A stretch of DNA of 29,424 nt from Schoenoplectus triqueter (GCA_964058805.1 CAXKVV010001771.1:1-29424); one strand, 5' to 3'; shown: positions 11,113-21,289, counted from the first letter of the stretch. Made by a program: numbers and translations. The notes: generated from the sequence alone by a model not told the origin.

Positions 11113-11131
11113 CAACTCAAAAACTGCCAAG

Positions 11132-11995
11132 CTGGCGAACCGGTGGTGGGCTGGGAACTTGGGCTTAGCCGGAGCCGCAGATTCCGGCTCCTCTGGCGGT
11201 ATCATGAAGGATCCAGCTCAATTAGAGACCCCTCAAAAGCCTGATTCCTCAAATGAACCAAACGATGATGATGAGTCCAAGGACAACAGTGGCAACAACG
11301 GCGATCCAACAGAGGGTGCAGTCATGGCTGGGAACCGTCGCCCTCGCGGTCGACCCCCTGGATCAAAGAATAAACCAAAACCCCCAATTTTTGTGACACG
11401 TGACAGTCCTAATGCTCTTAGGAGCCATGTCATGGAGGTTGCTGGTGGTGCAGATGTGGCAGAGTCCATTGCACAATTTGCCAGACGCCGTCAGCGTGGT
11501 GTCTGTGTTCTCAGTGGTTCTGGTATGGTTGCTAATGTGGCGCTTCGCCAACCATCAGCTCCAGGTGCTGTTGTGGCTCTACATGGACGATTTGAAATTT
11601 TGTCCCTGACAGGGACATTTTTGCCAGGCCCATCACCGCCAGGATCAACAGGCTTGACGGTGTATCTGGCAGGTGGTGAAGGACAAGTGGTTGGAGGGAG
11701 CGTTATTGGCTCACTGGTAGCTGCCGGTCCGGTAATGGTGATAGCTTCAACCTTTGCGAATGCAACTTATGAGAGATTGCCGATGGATGAGGAAGATGAA
11801 GGAACAGGTCCTGGAGGAGTAGGTTCAGGGCCACTGCCAGGTGGACCAGGGCAACTGATGGGTGGTGGAGGTGGCAACATCCCCGATCCTTCAGCACTGC
11901 CGTTATATAACCTCCCTACCAATTTGTTGCCAAATGGAGGTGGACAATTAGGTCATGATGCCTTCGCATGGGCTCATGGACGGCCGTCTTATTAG
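11132..11995 (+). CDS. AHL: AT-hook motif nuclear-localized (AHL) protein, Type-I AT-hook
   Basis: Intronless frame of 287 residues if begun at CTG 11132, or 263 if begun at the first in-frame ATG (11204). From the CTG: the family-typical N-terminus (M/L)[11 protein letters not shown]; an acidic Asp/Asn/Ser-rich linker (about residues 45-60); a Type-I AT-hook with [10 protein letters not shown] near residues 70-79; then a PPC (DUF296) domain at about 97-215 with [10 protein letters not shown] at 152-161 and [21 protein letters not shown] Gly-rich tail follows and ends in HGRPSY. AHL proteins bind AT-rich minor grooves in the nucleus, multimerise through the PPC domain and repress growth and senescence programmes. 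The family resemblance is closest to the AHL19/AHL20 group. An in-frame stop at 11084-11086 and no ATG before 11204 exclude an upstream ATG start without splicing. CTG has A at -3 and G at +4, a strong initiation context. Confidence 0.93.
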   Translation: MANRWWAGNLGLAGAADSGSSGGIMKDPAQLETPQKPDSSNEPNDDDESKDNSGNNGDPTEGAVMAGNRRPRGRPPGSKNKPKPPIFVTRDSPNALRSHVMEVAGGADVAESIAQFARRRQRGVCVLSGSGMVANVALRQPSAPGAVVALHGRFEILSLTGTFLPGPSPPGSTGLTVYLAGGEGQVVGGSVIGSLVAAGPVMVIASTFANATYERLPMDEEDEGTGPGGVGSGPLPGGPGQLMGGGGGNIPDPSALPLYNLPTNLLPNGGGQLGHDAFAWAHGRPSY

Positions 11996-12330
11996 AAGAT
12001 TACAAAGAATGAGAAGTTCAAATTTCAAACTGAGCAAGAAAGGTTGCAGGAGTTCACAACACAACGGTGAGTTTATGGCTACTGTTTTATTGAATTAGAA
12101 TTGACTCATAATAAAATATAGATGTGTTTTAGAAATGTGAGATGGTGGTCATGTGGTTGGCTTTGGAATCCTAACAAAGGCGCAATCACATTGTTTTATG
12201 GTAGCAGTCATCGTACTAATAATGTTTAATTAGTGAAGGTACAATTATATGTTTCTGATTTCAATGGGAGCTTAATTATCTGTTTCTTCGTTTCTGGAGC
12301 TCTCTTTCTGTCTCTGAATTAATAAAATCG
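11996..12330 (+). terminator. Likely 3' untranslated region with polyadenylation signals
   Basis: Two AATAAA hexamers occur downstream of the stop, at 12110-12115 and 12321-12326, in AT-rich DNA with U-rich stretches around them. Either could direct 3' end formation. A GTGAGT donor-like site at 12066 could mark a 3' UTR intron, but no acceptor was assigned. Confidence 0.4.
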
Positions 12331-12935
12331 CACCAGGTTTCCGATTTGCTCTTTCTTCAATTAATATATTTGTTATATTGTTGATTTATGTTTCCTAAAT
12401 TAGCTAAATTCCTGTTTGATTCCTTATTAATTTCCCCCTCATTTCTTAATTTGTTAGGTAATTAAAACTATAAAATGTATATATATCTATTTCGACATTC
12501 TGATGTTAAAATTCCTTTCCGTTAACTTTTTTACGTCTAACTTCGTTGGCATGAAGCCATGAACTATAAATGAATAACAAAATGTCATCTGTAAGTTTTG
12601 GGACGTTAGTATAACTCCATGCTCATGCATGATTATGCACAGTAGCATGCAAGCATAAACGGATTAATTAAATTTTGGTGCAAATAAGTAAAGCTTCTTA
12701 TCCAGCATAACCGACGAATGATCACTGCATTTAGTCTTAATAACTGTATATATGCTCATTGCATGCATGAATCAAACATTTTCTATTTGATATAGAATAA
12801 TAGATACAATCAAACATTCTCAATTTATATAAGTAGTTCATCATCTAAAGTTAGATAATCCACGAATTGTTTAGTAAATTACATATATACATATATAAGC
12901 CACCTTTCAAAATAATAAAAGTAATTATATATATT
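12331..12935. other. AT-rich intergenic DNA, nothing recognised
   Basis: No coding frame, terminal repeats or RNA gene could be identified. CATGCATG-type RY motifs occur near 12635 and 12760 but are common by chance in such DNA. Confidence 0.5.
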
Positions 12936-13327
12936 CCTAGGAGCACGGAGCCCATCCATGCTCCTAATTCAAAAAACATATTCAAATATTTCTGAATTTC
13001 GATTTATGTGTCTCAATAAAATTTTTATATCAAAATCTTATGGATTATAAAAAATTTCTATTTTTAGAGTTTTTTAAGTATTTATTTTAGATTTTTTAAA
13101 ATGACTTATTTTCATATGCAAAGATTAATTATTTTATTATTATTTTAGGTACAATTTAAAAAATATGAAATAGATATTTATAAAACTCCAAAAATAGTAA
13201 AATTTAGTATCCATAAGATCTTGTTGTAAAGAAATTATTAAAAGAGAAAAATCAAAATTTAAAAATGATTAGATATGTTTTTGAGTTAAGAGCACGGAGA
13301 GGCTCGGTGCTCATAGGAGCACCCTAG
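12936..13327. mobile_element. Fold-back MITE, about 390 bp
   Basis: The left end CCTAGGAGCACGGAG and the right end, complement CTAGGGTGCTCCTATGAGC, start long inverted arms. The arms recur as complements through CTCAAAAACATAT, CTTATGGAT and ACTATTTTTGGAG, meeting near 13140. The right arm has an extra GAGCACGGAG-type duplication at its end. The flanking DNA is TA-rich and no unambiguous duplication could be defined. Confidence 0.7.
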
Positions 13328-13350
13328 TTTTACTCTCTCTATATATATAT

Positions 13351-15190
13351 GGATTAGCATGCTTTGCAAAGTAAAAAAAAATATTTTTACTTTAGGATGA
13401 GATTTTATATCCTGACGGTTCAAACGGTCAACCTAAGTTTCTCAATAATTTTTTTATGTCAAAATATTGTGGGATATTAAATTTTATGATTTTTTGAGGT
13501 TTCTAACTATTTTTAAATTATTTTTAAAATTAGTCTGGTTTAACATTAGAAATTTATCTATTCCAGGGTTGTGTTTAAAAATAATTTAAAAAATAGTTAG
13601 AAAACTCAAAAAATTATGAAATTTAATATCCCATAAGATTTTGACATGAAGAAATTATTGAGAAATTTAGATTGAGCATTTAGGCCATTAGGATTAGAGG
13701 TGGCAATCGGGCGGGTTCGGGTTCAATTTAGTTCGGGTTGGGTCGGGTCAGGTCAATTTGATTCAGTAAGATTATCAGGTCACGGGTCTGATCGGATCGA
13801 GTCGAGTCGGGTATCGGGTCATTTCAGGTTTCGGGTCATTTCAGGATTCTGGTCATATCAAGTTGGGTCAGGTCGGTTATCGGTTCATCTAGTGTCGGAT
13901 CATTTCAAATTTTTGGTCGTATCAGGTCGGGTTGGGTTGATTATCAGGTGATGTAGTATTGGGTCATTTTGAATTTTGGGTTGTATCAAGTCAGGTCAGG
14001 TCGATTATCGGGTCATTTTGGATTTTAGGTCATATCAGGTCAGGTCGGGTGGGTTATCGGGTCATCTAGTGTCGGATCATTTCAGATTTTGAATCATATC
14101 GGACTAGATCAGATTAGATCAGATCAGATTTCACCGTCTATATATTTGATCTAGTCAGGTCAGATGAGTTAGATCAGATTGAATTTCTAAGTAATGCATA
14201 TTTGAGTCATGCAGGTTTCACATTAATTTCAATTGAATTAAACTCTTTTATATTTATCTCCTCAATCCTTGATTTCTCGTCATCCATACAATACAAGTTT
14301 CACGGGTTGGGTGAGTTTTAGGTGGGTCGAGTTTCAACGGGTCATTTTGATTTTTTTTTTCATATAGTAAAAGATTGGTGTAGCTATGTGCTACCATGTT
14401 TGTCTTGCATTCAACATATTTCAATTCAGAAAAAAAAACCTAATACATATTTCAATCTACTACATTAGCAATGGTCATTAACTGCATATGTTAGCAACCT
14501 TAGTATTTGCCAAATTTTCATAGCAGATTATTTGATGTCAGGTCATTTTGAGTTTCGGGTCGTATCAGGTCGGGTTGGATCGGGTATTGGGTCATCTAGT
14601 GTCGGGTCATTTCAAGTTCGTTGGAAAGCTAAGAACGTGCTCTACAACATCAATACTTAATCCCAATAATTCTATGAGATTTTATGATCATCATGTAATG
14701 TGACTTGTTGTCCATGTGCAATCTTGCTTTCGTTTGCATTCAGGCTCTTCACTATCATGCTATTTTGCTCCAAAAACCCTAAAACACATAAAATGCAGCA
14801 GTATCTCAAATTCAACATAAAAATTAATAAATTCTTAACAATTAATATAAAATACATAACTTTTGAGATAAAACCCTAATTGAATATAATATATAATTGA
14901 GGCTTATCATCGGGTCGGGTATCGGGTCATCTAATATCAGGTCACTTCAGGTTTTGGGTCATATCAGGTCGGGTCGGGTCGGGTCGGGTAACAGGTCATC
15001 TAGTGTCGGGTCATTTTAGATTTCAGGTTATATCAGATTGGGTCAGGTCGGGTATCGGTTCGTTTAGTGTCTGATTATTTCAGATTTTAGGTCGTATCGG
15101 GTCAGGCCGGGTTCTGCCACCTCTAGTCGGGATATAAAAATCCATCCGAAAGCAAAATTATTTTTTTACTTTGTAAAACACCGTAATGCA
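13351..15190. mobile_element. Fold-back MITE split by a hAT-like insertion
   Basis: The left end (GGATTAGCATGCTTTGCAAA, then GTAAAAAAAAATATTTT) matches the complement of the right end (TGCATTACGGTGTTTTACAA, then AGTAAAAAAATAATTTT). The similarity runs on to TTTTATATCC(T/C)GAC. The second arm begins around 13575-13686, is interrupted at 13687 and resumes at 15126. Removing the insertion restores a fold-back element of about 400 bp. Confidence 0.75.
13695..15125. mobile_element. Non-autonomous hAT-like element rich in GGGTC units, 1431 bp
   Basis: The ends are inverted repeats: TAGAGGTGGCA at 13695 and TGCCACCTCTA ending at 15125. Flanking 8-mers ATTAGGAT (13687-13694) and GTCGGGAT (15126-15133) agree at five positions, and the three differences are all G/A or C/T transitions, as expected of a decayed 8-bp hAT duplication. 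The interior consists of reiterated phrases such as GGGTCATTTCAGGTT, TATCGGGTCATCTAGTGTC and ATATCAGGTCGGGT. No transposase frame was found; the 83-codon frame at 13700-13951 is a by-product of the repeats. Confidence 0.75.
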
Positions 15191-15208
15191 TATATATATA
15201 ATTATGTT

Positions 15209-15591
15209 ACGGTGCTTCACGAAACATCATAACTAGTATGCTTTAGACTCAAATCTTTAATTTCAACTAGATATTATCGATTTGAATTGTTCAATCTAAT
15301 TTTCATATAAAAATATATTAGCAAAATATAGTATATATATTTTTAAAATTGGTTTCCTAAATTTTCAGATGGAGAGAAAATAATTTGTTCTTAGAATTCT
15401 GGTTTGTTTTAAAACAACGACGATGTTCTCTCCATTCAAAAAATAACAAACAAATTTTAAAAAATATAAAATTTAGTTTACTAATATATTTTTACATAGA
15501 AATTAGATTGAATGGTTCATATTGGTAATATTTAGTTTGAAATTAAAAATTTAAGTTCAAGATATACTATGATGCTTTGTGAAGCATGCAC
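15209..15591. mobile_element. Fold-back MITE, about 380 bp
   Basis: The left arm (GGTGCTTCACGAAACATCAT, then AACTAGTATGCTT) matches the complement of the right arm (TGCATGCTTCACAAAGCATC, then ATAGTATATCTTG). The match continues through TTTAATTTCAA, TATTACCAATATGAA-like and TTCAATCTAATTT. It is related to the MITE at 7147-7510 by the GCTTCACGAAGCACCAT-type end and size. Confidence 0.75.
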
Positions 15592-15644
15592 AATAAGTTC
15601 ATATAAAACACATCTCTCAATAGAAATGTATTTATTTTTAAAAA

Positions 15645-15648
<4 letters not shown>

Positions 15649-15676
<28 letters not shown>
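15649..15676. repeat. (TA)n microsatellite
   Basis: Pure TA tract of about 28 bp. Confidence 0.9.
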
Positions 15677-15679
<3 letters not shown>

Positions 15680-15706
15680 GTGTATGTATGATGCCGGACA
15701 AGTCAT

Positions 15707-16206
15707 CCAGATTTTAGTAATAATATGATTTATTAAATTAATATTATTAAAAATAAGAGTGAGAAACGTAAAATTTTAAATATACGAATGGCAGCGCGCC
15801 ACTGCCAGTGGCGCGCTGTTTGAATTTACGAAACGCGCCACTGCCAGTGGTGCGCTGTTTGAATTTACGAAATACGCCACTACCAGTGGCGCGTTTCGGT
15901 TTTTTTTACGAAACGCGCCACTACCAGTGGCGCGTTTCGGTTTTTTTTACGAAACGCGCCACTGGCAGTGGCGCGTTTCGTTTTTTTTTTACGAAATGTG
16001 CCACTGCTAGTGGCGCGTTTCCTTCTTATATATATAAAACGCACGCATGCACAAGTGAGATGGAGGTGCTGCGTGGCGTTTCATTATTTTTTTGAAATGC
16101 GCCACTGACAGTGGCGCGCTGCCATTCGTATATTTGAAATTTTACGGTTTTCAGTCTTATTTTTAACAATATTAATTTAATAATACTTATTAATAATAAA
16201 AACTGC
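15707..16206. mobile_element. Long inverted repeat enclosing GC-rich palindromes (fold-back element)
   Basis: The outer arms (about 15707-15800 and 16112-16206) are complements of each other. The shared phrases, left against complement of right, are ATTAAATTAATATT(A/G)TTA, AAAAATAAGA, GTAAAATTT(T/C)AAATATA and CGAATGGCAGCGCGCC. Between them lies an array of palindromes. The organisation suggests a fold-back transposon or a Mutator-like MITE. No target duplication or transposase frame was established. Confidence 0.6.
15791..16122. repeat. Array of seven GC-rich palindromes
   Basis: Seven copies of a near-perfect self-complementary core close to GCGCCACTGCCAGTGGCGC occur at about 15791, 15829, 15868, 15908, 15949, 15991 and 16092. 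The middle copies are joined by T-rich spacers (CGGTTTTTTTTACGAAA), with a period near 40 bp. Copies differ mainly in the two central bases (CC, AC, GG, CT or GA). A 70-bp non-palindromic insertion separates copies six and seven. The open frame at 15808-16095 is only a translation of the repeats. Confidence 0.9.
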
Positions 16207-17554
16207 AAGTCATCTTTCAACCTGCGCATATATTGCGTAAATATATATGCCATCGATTTTTTTTATAAAAAGTGATCTACTTAATTATAAGTCAATTAGA
16301 GTGTTTGTTATATTTTATCAGAATATTTTTAAAAATCTCCCATATTTTTCGAAGATCGGTCTATATTTTTATATTCCATCAGTACTGGTGTACTGTCGTA
16401 ATTTGTGACAATTATTAATTATTTCATTTTAAAATTTTATGCTTACTTATTTTTATACTTAATTTCTATGAGATTGATTTAACATCTTCTAAATTTCTTA
16501 TTTCGGTATAGAAAAATTATTCGTATTAGGATTGTAACTTTTTAAAATACTAAAGATGTATATAATGATAATACTACAAAATACATAAATCTATAAAGGA
16601 TAAATACAAAATGGATCATTTTAAATGTAAAAATTAATTTTAAGTATATTACACTATACTCTGTTATAAATGAGGAAAGAAAGAAATATATATGAGCCAT
16701 TAAATTCAAGTAGATGAAAAGATTTAAACAAAATCAATAATAGAAATGAGTGATGATGTGGCATTATTATAAAACTTAAAATTTTAACTCTTTTTTCTAT
16801 ACTAAGAATTGATATTATATATGAAATGATTTTTGTTTTAGAATCTTTTTTTCTGAATATTCATGGAGTACAAATAATTACAAGATAATTGTGTTTAAAA
16901 GTTTATATCATTTATGAACCATTAACTATTGATCCGCGCGCAATCCGCTAGTTTGTACATTTGCGTTGTATTCGTAACTTGATGTCAAATCCTTTTAACC
17001 TGATTTGATAAATATTGCATGCTTCATGCAGCAATTCGCTAGTGAGTACGAATTTTGTTTATTATACTTAATTAATTAATTAATTAATTTACTTCAATAT
17101 TTAGAGAATCTGGCCAGTAATCTATTACTAGGGAATAGAAATTAACATAGTGCAAAGATAAATATCTCTTTTTTTCCCCTGAGAAGTATATACATAATCG
17201 ATCAAATTTATAATAAAAACTTGAAAGATCTCATTAAAATCATGGTTTGTTTTATAATTTTCATACATTACTACTGTACCGAAGATAGTTAATACTCTGG
17301 ATGTTTCATTGATATCAATAGGTAATTACTAACTATCTCGTAGTTCCTAATTATTAAATATTGAGTAATACGAAGTCTTGCCATTTCTGATGTCAGAAAA
17401 TCACTTGAATCTTATCAGAGATCAAGAATTTCATACATGCTCGAACTCCAATTTTGGCAGAGGTGAATGGATCAATAAGAGGGAAACGGAGAGAAAGGTG
17501 ACTTTTTTTAGTTATAATATTAAGCAATCAAAGGAAATAAATGGAAAGAAATAG
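16207..17554. other. AT-rich intergenic DNA, nothing recognised
   Basis: No gene or element termini were found. A (TTAA)n stretch lies at about 17069-17091. A GC-rich spot at 16932-16952 (CCGCGCGCAATCCGCTAG) superficially resembles a Helitron 3' end. Confidence 0.5.
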
Positions 17555-17557
17555 AGA

Positions 17558-18978
17558 CACTACCAGAAAAATTGGATTTATAACCGACTATTTAGAATCA
17601 GTTTTTTATTAAAGTGGTTAGAGTGGCAGGGTTGTAAATTTTATCCTTTATTTAGAATTAGAGTGGCAGGGTTGTAAATTTTATTAAAACCGGTTTTGTA
17701 AAATAACCGGTTACAAATTTTTTTATTATAACCGGTTATATGAAAACCGGTTCCAATTGAATGGATTAAAATCGATTATAAATAAATAGTTCTAAAATTT
17801 TTATTTTAAAACCAGTTTGAGCAAAAATAGGTTCTAAATTCTTAGAAAATTCAATCCGGTTATTAATAAAACCGGTTCTAACCTAACTCTCAAAATTGTG
17901 ATCAAAATTTATGATAATATATAAAATTCTCTGACATCATATTAATATAAAAATTCTTTGATTAAAAATCTAATTCATATTAATATTAAAAATTCATATT
18001 AATTAACGTCAGAGAATTAGATTAAAAATTAAATTTTAGAGTACTTCATATTAATCTAATTCATATTAATTAAAATCAGTTCTAATTCATAAAATTGAAT
18101 TAGAACTGGTTTTTAATTAGAACCATTTTTTAATAAAAACCGATTATAATTAATATGAATTAGAATCGCTTTTTAATAAAAACCGGCTCTAAAGAAATTC
18201 TTTGCATCAACCAATAGAATTTCAGTTTTTTGCTCCCACAGATTGCTATGTTTTTCAATCTAACCGTTGGTTCATACTTATCCGACGATTAAAAACCAAA
18301 ATTCAAAAATCTAAATCCCACGGATTATCACTCTTTATCCTCCTATTTTATATATATAAGAGATATTGAGAGACAGAGAAAGAGAAAGAAAGAGAAAGAG
18401 CAAAGGTCATCTTAAAGAAGAAAAAAAAGGGAAAGAGAAAGACGGATTTGAAGTTCGTCTTGAATCTCAAAAATGAATTTAATGTTTATTTAAAATTTTT
18501 AGTTTAGTTTTTTTTTATTTTTTTTAGAAATTATGAAGATAAAAAATTTCTCAGATTTTCTTTAATATGTAAATTATATATAATTATTTTGTTAATAAAA
18601 TATACTTTATTAGTTAATGGTGAAATTAAATTATTTAATCAAAATTTAAAGAAATCAGAACTAAAGAATGTTAAGAAAAAGAATACTATTTTTTAGTAAA
18701 TAGTACCATCACAAAATATTAAGAAACTAATGACCCTTCAACTCACTGGGCAAATTCACATGCCGAAAGAGTTTAGAACCGGTTATTTGAAATAACCGGT
18801 TCTAAAGGTTAGAATTTAGAATCGATTATTTTAAATAATCTGCTTTAAATACCCCATTTACCACCTCCTCTTAGCACTGATTTTTAAAACATTTAGCACC
18901 GTATAGTTTTGGAACCAGTTGTATAACCGGTGCTAAATCCTTTATATAACCGGTTCTAAAACGTTTTTTGTGGTAGTG
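17558..18978. mobile_element. Complete non-autonomous CACTA element, 1421 bp
   Basis: The left terminus CACTACCAGAAAAA and the complement of the right terminus CACTACCACAAAAA differ by one base. Both are flanked by AGA (17555-17557 and 18979-18981), a perfect 3-bp CACTA duplication. Subterminal arms hold many copies of AACCGGTT with flanking TAAA or TCTAAA, in both orientations (17580-18190 and 18770-18960). The interior includes a purine-rich GAGAAAGA tract at 18365-18445, preceded by TATATATAAG, but no protein frame, so the copy is non-autonomous. Confidence 0.9.
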
Positions 18979-18985
18979 AGAGGTC

Positions 18986-19046
18986 ATAAAAAACCGGCAG
19001 AATCTCATATATATATATATATATATATAATAAAAAACCGGCAGAA

Positions 19047-19080
<34 letters not shown>
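18986..19080. repeat. 44-bp tandem duplication with TA tracts
   Basis: The phrase ATAAAAAACCGGCAGAATCT is present at 18986 and again at 19030, each followed by a long TA run (19007-19028 and 19051-19080). The repeat directly abuts the AGA duplication of the CACTA element. Confidence 0.9.
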
Positions 19081-19082
<2 letters not shown>

Positions 19083-19692
19083 ATTCAGCTTGCATTACTT
19101 TATTATTTTGCGTTGTTTGTTATATATACATTAATAAAATGAAATTATATTATTATTATCATTACGTACTGTTTATTGTGATTGTTGTTATTATTGTTCT
19201 TAATTTGTAAGAAAATATATCTAGTTTGGGTATCCTAGAACAAGTTTGCCCTCTTTTATCTACTCTGATACTAAACACCCGGCCCTTTATATTTTACTGG
19301 TAATTGGCTCTTTGGAGGTTTACTTTCACTTTCTTATATATGGAAATTGTTTTTCACATTTTTATTACTATATATATAATTGTTTAGATGAAACTAGCTA
19401 GCTAGTTTGATGACTTGATCATAATTGTTGCTGCATGTCTTTGAGCTATACTATTGAAAAACTAAATCGATTAGGGATTAATTAATTAAAACGCAAATAA
19501 GCGATCTATCCTAACAAGTTTCCTAATTAATTAATTTTGCTTAACAGAATTAACACAACATAAAAATCAATCATGCATATGTATATACGTAAAATCCCGA
19601 TTAACTTAATTTAACATCGAAAAGATCTTAATTTGGGCATGTGTACGTACGGCAGAGTGATCAGCTTTTGAGAACGAACCATTAATTTGAAT
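19081..19692. other. AT-rich intergenic DNA, nothing recognised
   Basis: No coding frame, RNA gene or repeat terminus could be supported here. Confidence 0.5.
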
Positions 19693-19884
19693 CAAGGGCG
19701 GAGCCAGACTTTAGAGGCCAAAAATTAAATTTTTTTTAAGGGTCAAAGTTAAAAAAAATTCAGTATAAATATATTTTTATTTTTTTCTAAAAAATATATA
19801 AAAATATACATAATTATAGAAATATTTTTAAAATTTTCTAACAAGAGTTCAACTGTCCCCTACTAGTTAGTGGCTCCTCCTCTG
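19693..19884. mobile_element. Short hAT-type MITE, 192 bp
   Basis: The left end CAAGGGCGGAGCCA and the complement of the right end CAGAGGAGGAGCCA match at 11 of 14 positions. The flanking 8-mers ATTTGAAT (19685-19692) and TTTTGAAC (19885-19892) agree at six of eight, as expected for an old hAT duplication. The GGGCGGAGCCA end is one seen in many plant genomes. There is no coding capacity. Confidence 0.65.
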
Positions 19885-19901
19885 TTTTGAACACTAATAT
19901 T

Positions 19902-20339
19902 TCTATCACTATTCTTTATTAAGCACATAAGTATTATGATTTTTCAATGATCTAAATTTTTTGTTGAATTTTTGGAGCTAATATCAGTCATTGGATTGAA
20001 TTATTCATCAAATATTGTTACTATCTCTATGATCATTTGTGTTGAAGTTATAATTTTCTCTCAATTTTGATTGTTACATGAAATGTTGCATAATTTAGAA
20101 GTACAATTGATCTAATTTGTTTTTTTTTAGATTGTCATCAATTATAAATTTTAACTTTTTTAAAATTCTGAATGATAACTTTTCTCTCAATTCAGTATTT
20201 ATTTTACATTCATAATGTATTCATGATTGAAATTTACATTAATTACTAAATTATCTTTATTTTTATTTTTTTCATATGAAGATGTGATTTTTATATTTTT
20301 AAAAGACATATATATAGCAACGCACGGATAAGATACTAA
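19902..20339 (+). mobile_element. Non-autonomous Helitron, copy 1
   Basis: It starts TCTATCACTATTCTTTATTA, close to plant Helitron 5' ends (TC followed by CTATTATTAAGCA-like text). It ends TAGCAACGCACGGATAAGATACTAA followed by T (read as two pieces), with a short GC-rich stem-loop before a CTAA terminus, fitting the CTRR rule. It aligns along its whole length with the copy at 23967-24408. No Rep or helicase coding is present. Confidence 0.75.
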
Positions 20340-21289
20340 TTATTATTAGTAACCTAATTTATTTTATTTTTTATGACTATCTTACATCTATATATGTACT
20401 TCTTTTTTTTTGGAAAATATGTACTTACTAGATATGAACGCAACATCGACGTCAAACTTTAGATAGCACCTTGGTTTCTAGCCTATACATTTTATCTATA
20501 TATCAAGTTGCTATATACTAACAAGAATGTCAAACATTTTGGGTCTGTTGAGTTGAAATTTGATTTAGATTTATCTCCCTCTTTGTACATGTGTTAATGT
20601 TATAGGAGATTCCATTTGTAGATAGTGACTTAAAACTAAACAAATGCTAAACTTGGAGTTTGCACCATATGTCACTTTCTTTCCCATTCATCAAGATGTT
20701 TGATTCCACCAACTCATATAAGTCTACAGATGATTTAGCAAGTTGAATTTTTGGAAAGAAAAATGCAATGCGACCCAACTTAAGGCGCCACTCTTAAGAA
20801 CCAAAGCACAACTACATTCAAACATGAAAAAATAGCTATATTCTCTTTGGTTATTTAGATTATCAATGTTGTGTTAATTAAATAGTACATTACATTAAAT
20901 GTATTAAATCAAATTTGTGCACCTCAAATATTTAGGGGATTCTTTAATTTTTTGCATTTGCGTCTTTTCACGATTTTAATCTTTTGCGTCTTAGATACAT
21001 GTTTTGCCCGTTTTAATATTTTGCATCTTGAGTGCATTTTTTGCCCTGCAGCTTAATGAAAACAACATTTTTCTGAGCAAAAAAAATAGTACTCCATAAA
21101 ATCACTTGAAAAGTTTGAGTCCAATTGAAAATTTAATAAGTTACATATGCTTTGTTAAGTTAGAGGATTGACATTTAATGTTTCTTAAGATAACGTTCTT
21201 AAAATTTTAAATTGGGTAAAAAAAATATTATTCTTCGATTAAGTATTTTTTTGTAAAAGTTTAATTATACAAATGAAGCTTATCAAAAT
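20340..21289. other. AT-rich intergenic DNA, nothing recognised
   Basis: There is no convincing ORF. Around 20945-21050 a phrase of the type TTTTGCGTCTT / TTTGCATCTTGAG recurs three times, which may be a fragment of a repeat. Confidence 0.45.

Noticed and set aside
11159..11161. TTG as the start of the AHL frame
   Set aside because: It lies inside the conserved N-terminal motif [11 protein letters not shown], which begins at CTG 11132; TTG is not a usual plant start.
13700..13951. 83-codon frame rich in Gly, Ser, Val and Arg
   Set aside because: It is a by-product of the GGGTC repeats of the hAT-like element.
15808..16095. 95-codon frame with repeated residues
   Set aside because: It is simply the translation of the palindrome array and has no independent support.
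15791..16122. CRISPR-like array of spaced repeats
   Set aside because: The spacers are T-rich and nearly identical, the repeats are full palindromes, and the genome is a plant's; no cas genes are present.
16930..16955. Helitron 3' end CCGCGCGCAATCCGCTAG
   Set aside because: No matching TC 5' end and no clean hairpin at the proper distance from CTAG.
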